A stretch of DNA of 64,000 nucleotides, taken from NCBI GenBank assembly GCA_037975125.1, contig CM075857.1, forward strand, positions 44,738,172 to 44,802,171, written 5' to 3'. Each line of letters begins with the position of its first letter. Within the stretch, counting starts at the first letter, position 1. Origin of the DNA: Latrodectus hesperus (Eukaryota; Arthropoda; Arachnida; Araneae; Theridiidae). A program made the translations under genes and the position numbers. The notes beneath the pieces are model-generated. The model saw nothing but the letters and a program-made list of their open reading frames with translations, searched no databases and was not told where the DNA came from. Shown here piece after piece: positions 36,280 through 64,000 of this stretch.

Positions 36280-37440
36280 AAAAGCGCTTCAAAGTAGTAT
36301 CTTTTTACTTGTGCTACATTGAGGGCTATTAGGGCTGTCTTCGATGGGTAAGCAATCGTTTATTGTTTGACTGAATTCAACGGTTAATGCGAAATTGAAT
36401 TTCTCGTATGTTTCTGGAGTTAGATTAGGACTCGATCCAGTTTTGTTTTGGGAAGATCTTTGCACTGAACTTTTTCGATTAGACTTTAATTTAAAGGATC
36501 AGGCCAATTCTGCGATCTTAATGTAAATGTTTCTATTGTACTATTTAATAATGAGAAGATTTTTATCATCATTTCATCTTCCCTAGTTTGTAGATCTAGT
36601 AATTTGGCTCTCTCAAAAGATCCAGTCACTTTCGATAAGATGTTATTAAATGATTCTGTCACTCTGGATACTGTTATATTGATGCCTTCTTCAATTTCTC
36701 TCTTGTCGATCACGATAGGTTGTGCAGAGTTGATAATTCCAGCGAAAGAATCTTTAGGTGATTTGAATCGTTGGCTCACCTCGATGAATGATAAATGATT
36801 TTCTACTTTGAACTATAGAAATCTTTTTTCTTAAAGACGAGATGGGCACGATAAATTATCAGGTAAATGATTGCATTTGCAGTTTACAAATATAACTTAT
36901 TAGAGGAACATGTTTTGTATTCGTGTACCGAACCATATTTTTTGCATATTGGAGTTTGCAGCTTGCATTGATTTGTGGGATAAGAGAATTTATAGCATGA
37001 ACCACATTGGTGAACTTTATCAACGAAAAGTCTTATTTTTAATCACAAGTTGAATAAACTAATTTCTTTTGGTACGTTGAAGCCGTATATGGTGATAAAT
37101 ACATTTTCAGAAATTTCCAATGATCCTTTCTTTGTGAAACGTCAAATGTTTGATACTATTTATTCATTTCGGTTTATTTCCTTGGCCATCACAGGTTTAA
37201 ATTCAGGTCTATTGGAATGTTTCATAATAAAAATGTCGATGTACAGCTGTCGTTTTGAATTTAAGGGATTATAAGAACTCCGAAAATACATCATATACAA
37301 GAAATCTCCGTGGCAGTTTCTAGATTATTTGTTTTAATTCATATTTTCTCAGCACGCATAAATATGACTTCGGTTATACCGTTTGGGTTTGTGATAATCC
37401 GGTTTTTAAATTAAAGGGGCATTTTGAAATTCCTCCTTTA
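36280..37440 (-). pseudogene. LINE ORF1 (gag-like, CCHC knuckles) remnant
   Basis: After decayed upstream sequence, the frame gives ISENVFITIYGFNVPKEISL. Then come VHQCGSCYKFSYPTNQCK and PICKKYGSVHEYKTCS, two degraded CCHC knuckles of the LINE ORF1 type. A frame of about 97 codons (36779-36486) starts SQRFKSPKDSFAGIINSAQP and runs into a coil-prone region. Zinc knuckles of this kind bind the element's RNA. Stops and shifts make it non-functional. Confidence 0.68.
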
Positions 37441-37445
37441 TTCTT

Positions 37446-40400
37446 TTCGGGGCATAGAAAAATCAAAAAAATTTTTTTCACACCTCATTTAGATGCTAGT
37501 AATGTAGCTAGTGAAAGAATGTAGCCAGTAAAAGTAATGTAGCTAGTCAAAATCAGATGTATTTGAAGGAGTTATTTTTGCTGTACATTGTGGACAGCCC
37601 ACGAATGTCACGTCAGCTTTCATTTCATTCATTTTTGGAGAATATCACTATATAAAAACAAATCTAATGCCTCAGTGAACAGAATTAAGCAATGAACAAC
37701 ACCCAATATACACAAAATCTCCAAGAACATGGAATTTTCACAAAATATTGCTCGAAACCCACAAGCTAAAAAAAAAAAAAAAAAAATTAAATTGTACTTA
37801 CGTAACCTAATTGGAAAGGAATAGGATAGGTGCAATCTTAACACCAGGAGGAAATCAAATAAAAATTTAAGGAAAATTTTGCTTAGAACATTAGAATCAG
37901 CAACAGAGCTTCAAAACTTCAGAGTCTCTAAGCAAAATTTTTTTTTCACTAAGCATTTGTTGGAGTAGGAAGCATTTTAAATGAAATGTCATACTTATAA
38001 TAGAATTAAAATTCACGACACATTTTAAAGGGAACATTTAGTATGTATTGCCTTCTGTTTTATTGATATTATCATTCAATGGATTGATCTTATTTGATTC
38101 AAACAGAATTTTCTTCGTCCATTAAGCCTAAGTATTTTATATGAATTTAGTTTTATGATCTTTCGCAAATATACTAGTAAACTTTTTGAAGAGCGTGTCA
38201 GCTCAAATGTTGATATCGTCATTTTACTTGTCTTAAATTAATGAATTCATCATCTTAAAATTAATAAATCCCTATATTACACTACCATATAATTAACATA
38301 AATTATTCTGTATCTAATGATTTAAAGTTCTCAGAAATAATATGCACGAAATGAAGGACTACATATCTGTCTGAGCAAACTGAAGATTACTAATAAATTA
38401 CTTATCCTTCATAACTTCTTTCTATTCATTTTATTTCAGAGCAGAATTCTTTTAACCAATGGCGATATTCCATGATTTCCTATTTAAGAGTGTGAGTTTT
38501 GAAGTCAAAATTTAACCACAGTGAAAAATGATTTTAATGCTTGCAAGAATGTATGTATGTTGTGAGGAGAAACTTCAAAAATAAAAATGACGGCTAATAC
38601 AATTTCATAAGCTCTGTGATTTTTAAGACAGAATATACCAAACGACAATTACTATTGGAGGTCAAGTGAAGGGAAGAAACAGGAATTTTCTGTTTCCTTT
38701 GGGGACATTTCATGATGGTTTTACACCATTTTTTGTTGAATTAATAAATATATGTATTACTTTCAAATGGAGTAAGTATTTGTTACCAAGATTGTGGAAG
38801 ACACGAAAAGTTTGTCACAAGAACATTAAAATTAGGTGGTATATCTATTTCTATTGCTAATATAGCTAGATTCGAAGATAAGTTTCCATTCTTCTGAGAA
38901 TAAAATGAAATTTTTCACTAGTGACTGAATCATTGGCACAAAAATTTTAAAAAAATTATGTATTTTGTATATAGAGAAAATCTAGATGTTTTCCCTTAAA
39001 AAATTCAAGCTCTTTTTAAAATTGCAATTTTCAATGCTTGCAGACTTCATTAAATAAAACAAACTTCAACAAGATTTTCTTTCTGCAAGTTACAAAAATT
39101 GTATTGGTTATAAATCATTATTATTGAAAATTTATGAATATCTTATGGCATTTGTCAAGACATTTAAATTAAAATGGAACGAGAAAATTTTGAAATTAAA
39201 CATAATTTTAAATTATTGAGAAATATTGAACAAATATTTGTATAAAATTAAATAAATTATCTATATTAGAGTATATAATTTCTTATGCTCTCTCTTATTT
39301 CTCTAAAAGCTACCATTTTTTGAAATCAAGTATTTTCTAAAAATCAGCGATTTACAGCGATGTATAAAGTTTGTTGTATGAAATATGATCCCAAGAATTA
39401 TTGAATCAGATTTTTATAATTCTGAAAATGCAGTTTTATGAATAATAAAAATGATTAGCATTCAAGAACTAATAATGAGTTTTAATAATTATTACTTAAA
39501 ATGATTTAAATTGCTTTGTAAATCTCGTTAAAAATAACAAGCACACGAGTACATGTACTTGTAAACCTATTGCTTTGAATTTTGAAATTTTTATGTAAAA
39601 TATGATTTAGGCTTATTTATGATTCCATAAAAAATAGTTGCACTTCAAAAAGAATTATATAATATAAACACATTATTCCAAATATAATCATACTCAATAG
39701 GAATAACAAAGATTTCAGTAACATATGATGTTTTTTACATAATTAAAATTATATATCACACATACACTACATATAACATGAACAGCACAAAATTATATAT
39801 TATATTACGTGCAATTTCACAAAACAGCTACAGAAAAGAACAACGTTCGAACGACTACATAATCAAAAGCGAAAGTGTATTATCTGTGAAATTCACGTGT
39901 TGCGCATAGCGCCATCTACCCCAGTTCAACTGGGAAGTAACTATAATTATAACCGCAACAATATTAGGTATGAAAGAAACAGATTATAATTTTCCTTATA
40001 TATCATATTGAGAAGAGTAAGATGGAAAATGTAAAACATTTGAGTCACATTAATATATAAAAGCAATGACAGCAATTTCAAGGCCTCATGATTTAAGTCA
40101 ATATAGTCTATAAACATGCAAGTATTGATCAATCAAAAGCAAGCATATTCAAATCAATATTATCTTTGTCAGTGGTGTCAATGTATCAACGTATCTTGTT
40201 GATTCTTGTTTCAGATCTACACAAAAGAGTTTATTACCTAGATTTCAACATAGGTTATGTCCTATGTGTTTTCTGACTTTAGAGAGTAGAAATTGGGTTA
40301 CAACATTACTTAATGGGCATCATAATAGTCTATTGTTGTTTGGCATTTAGATATCCACGGAGTAAATTGCCTTAAGGGAGGACTTTTTGTAGACAATGAG

Positions 40401-40676
40401 TCTTATATTAAACCACGCACAGTCGTAACATATAATCTAATTTTTGATTTATTATCAATTTGACATTTTTGAGACAAAGCGATTTTTTTTATTTGCTAGA
40501 ACATCGAGGAGTTTTTACAGTTGACGTTATTACTTATGGTATCAAACCTTCCGGTATCGTTTTTCTGAAAGAAAAAGCTTGTCTATACTATAAATCTAAT
40601 CCAAATAACTCTGTTAATAATATTTATGTGTATTTAATGATATTCTGTAATTTTATATGCTATTAAATGTTTGTAT

Positions 40677-40719
<43 letters not shown>

Positions 40720-41086
40720 TAAAACTTTAGAAATCTGCACTCTTTAATGGGATGTGTTTGAAATGAGCTCATTATTTAATTTCAGACTAATACTACAGAT
40801 AACAATCAGGTTGAATAAATACTAGCAAACAAGCCGAGCAACTCTTTATTATTAATGGTAGAATTTATCAAAAAATGGCATTGTCAATTTAGTAAACCTC
40901 ATTTTCCTTTTTACATCGGTTCTTACAAATGAATTTCCAGTACAGAATTGTATTTTAATTTATATTTTCTGATTTTAATTCTTCTTATGTACAAATAATA
41001 TGTTTTAATTATAAATATTAACATTTTTAAATCTTAAAAGTGAATTTATAAAGTTTATGTTAAAATAAAACGATTGCTTCCATATT
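37446..41086. other. AT-rich non-coding region 3' of the channel gene
   Basis: It contains an imperfect 17-18 bp tandem repeat (around AATGTAGCTAGT) at about 37505-37556, an A-run at about 37769-37788, and a (GT)n(GA)n repeat at 40673-40720. The part nearest 41087 should include the channel's 3' UTR. The frame at 40460-40666 is not recognised and probably not coding. Confidence 0.5.
40673..40720. repeat. (GT)n(GA)n compound microsatellite
   Basis: About 13 GT units are followed directly by about 9 GA units. Confidence 0.95.

Positions 41087-64000
<22,914 letters not shown>

Larger units (their letters stand above)
33600..37445 (-). mobile_element. I/Jockey-type LINE, near full-length in layout but heavily decayed
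   Basis: Read on the minus strand, the parts follow the standard LINE order. ORF1 with zinc knuckles comes first (about 37440-36280), then an apurinic-type endonuclease (36239-35650), then a reverse transcriptase (35024 down to about 33600). All three are riddled with stops and frameshifts. ORF1 with CCHC knuckles plus an APE endonuclease places it in the I/Jockey group. The ends are not sharply definable; 37445 and 33600 are the limits of recognisable sequence. Confidence 0.75.

Overview
The window is eukaryotic nuclear DNA: very AT-rich, with widely spaced short exons, GT-AG introns of kilobases, (TA)n arrays up to 185 bp, and many decayed transposons. The arthropod style of the channel protein, the C2H2 gene and the transposon families suggest an arthropod, most likely a chelicerate such as a spider. 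That placement is inference from family resemblance, not a database match. There is no bacterial-style operon, CRISPR array or prophage.

Only two host genes can be supported. (1) The minus strand from 63196 down to 41087 carries the last eight coding exons of a DEG/ENaC (degenerin/epithelial sodium channel, ASIC/pickpocket-type) subunit. Three of these exons are only 41, 46 and 61 bp. They join in frame into 264 residues running from the extracellular domain through the pore and second membrane helix to a stop codon. The 5' half lies beyond the right edge. (2) The minus strand at 30088-30621 carries a compact protein with six C2H2 zinc fingers.

The rest is mostly mobile DNA and AT-rich filler. 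From left to right: an internally deleted LINE (3.5-4.3 kb); a Tigger-like element (4.48-5.71 kb); a long-TIR mariner inserted in a (TA)n array (5.82-7.36 kb); an internally deleted pogo/Tigger-like element (10.06-11.42 kb); a tRNA-derived SINE (13.3 kb); a piggyBac remnant with a readable transposase N-terminus (13.5-14.1 kb); a SINE with target-site duplication (18.9-19.1 kb); a 1.3 kb Tc1/mariner element (20.0-21.3 kb); a hAT-like MITE (26.6-27.1 kb); a SINE (28.5-28.9 kb); two MITEs and diverged repeats upstream of the zinc-finger gene (30.8-33 kb); and a decayed I/Jockey-type LINE with ORF1, endonuclease and reverse transcriptase in order (33.6-37.45 kb).

Inside the channel gene's introns are an RTE-type LINE (46.5-49.4 kb), Tc1-like copies (50.4-51.0 and 61.5-63.0 kb), two related SINEs (46.1 and 55.3 kb), a near-perfect foldback (57.2 kb), a piggyBac-type MITE (57.5-58.3 kb), an RTE-type 3' tail (59.1-59.3 kb) and a hAT-type MITE (60.4-60.9 kb).

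I see no convincing new multi-gene system. The most interesting protein-level feature is the channel's pore: the usual G-x-S selectivity-filter triplet reads G-I-A. The most interesting genome-level feature is the coupling of TA microsatellites, TA-targeting transposons and LINE tails, some of it within 50 bp of splice sites.
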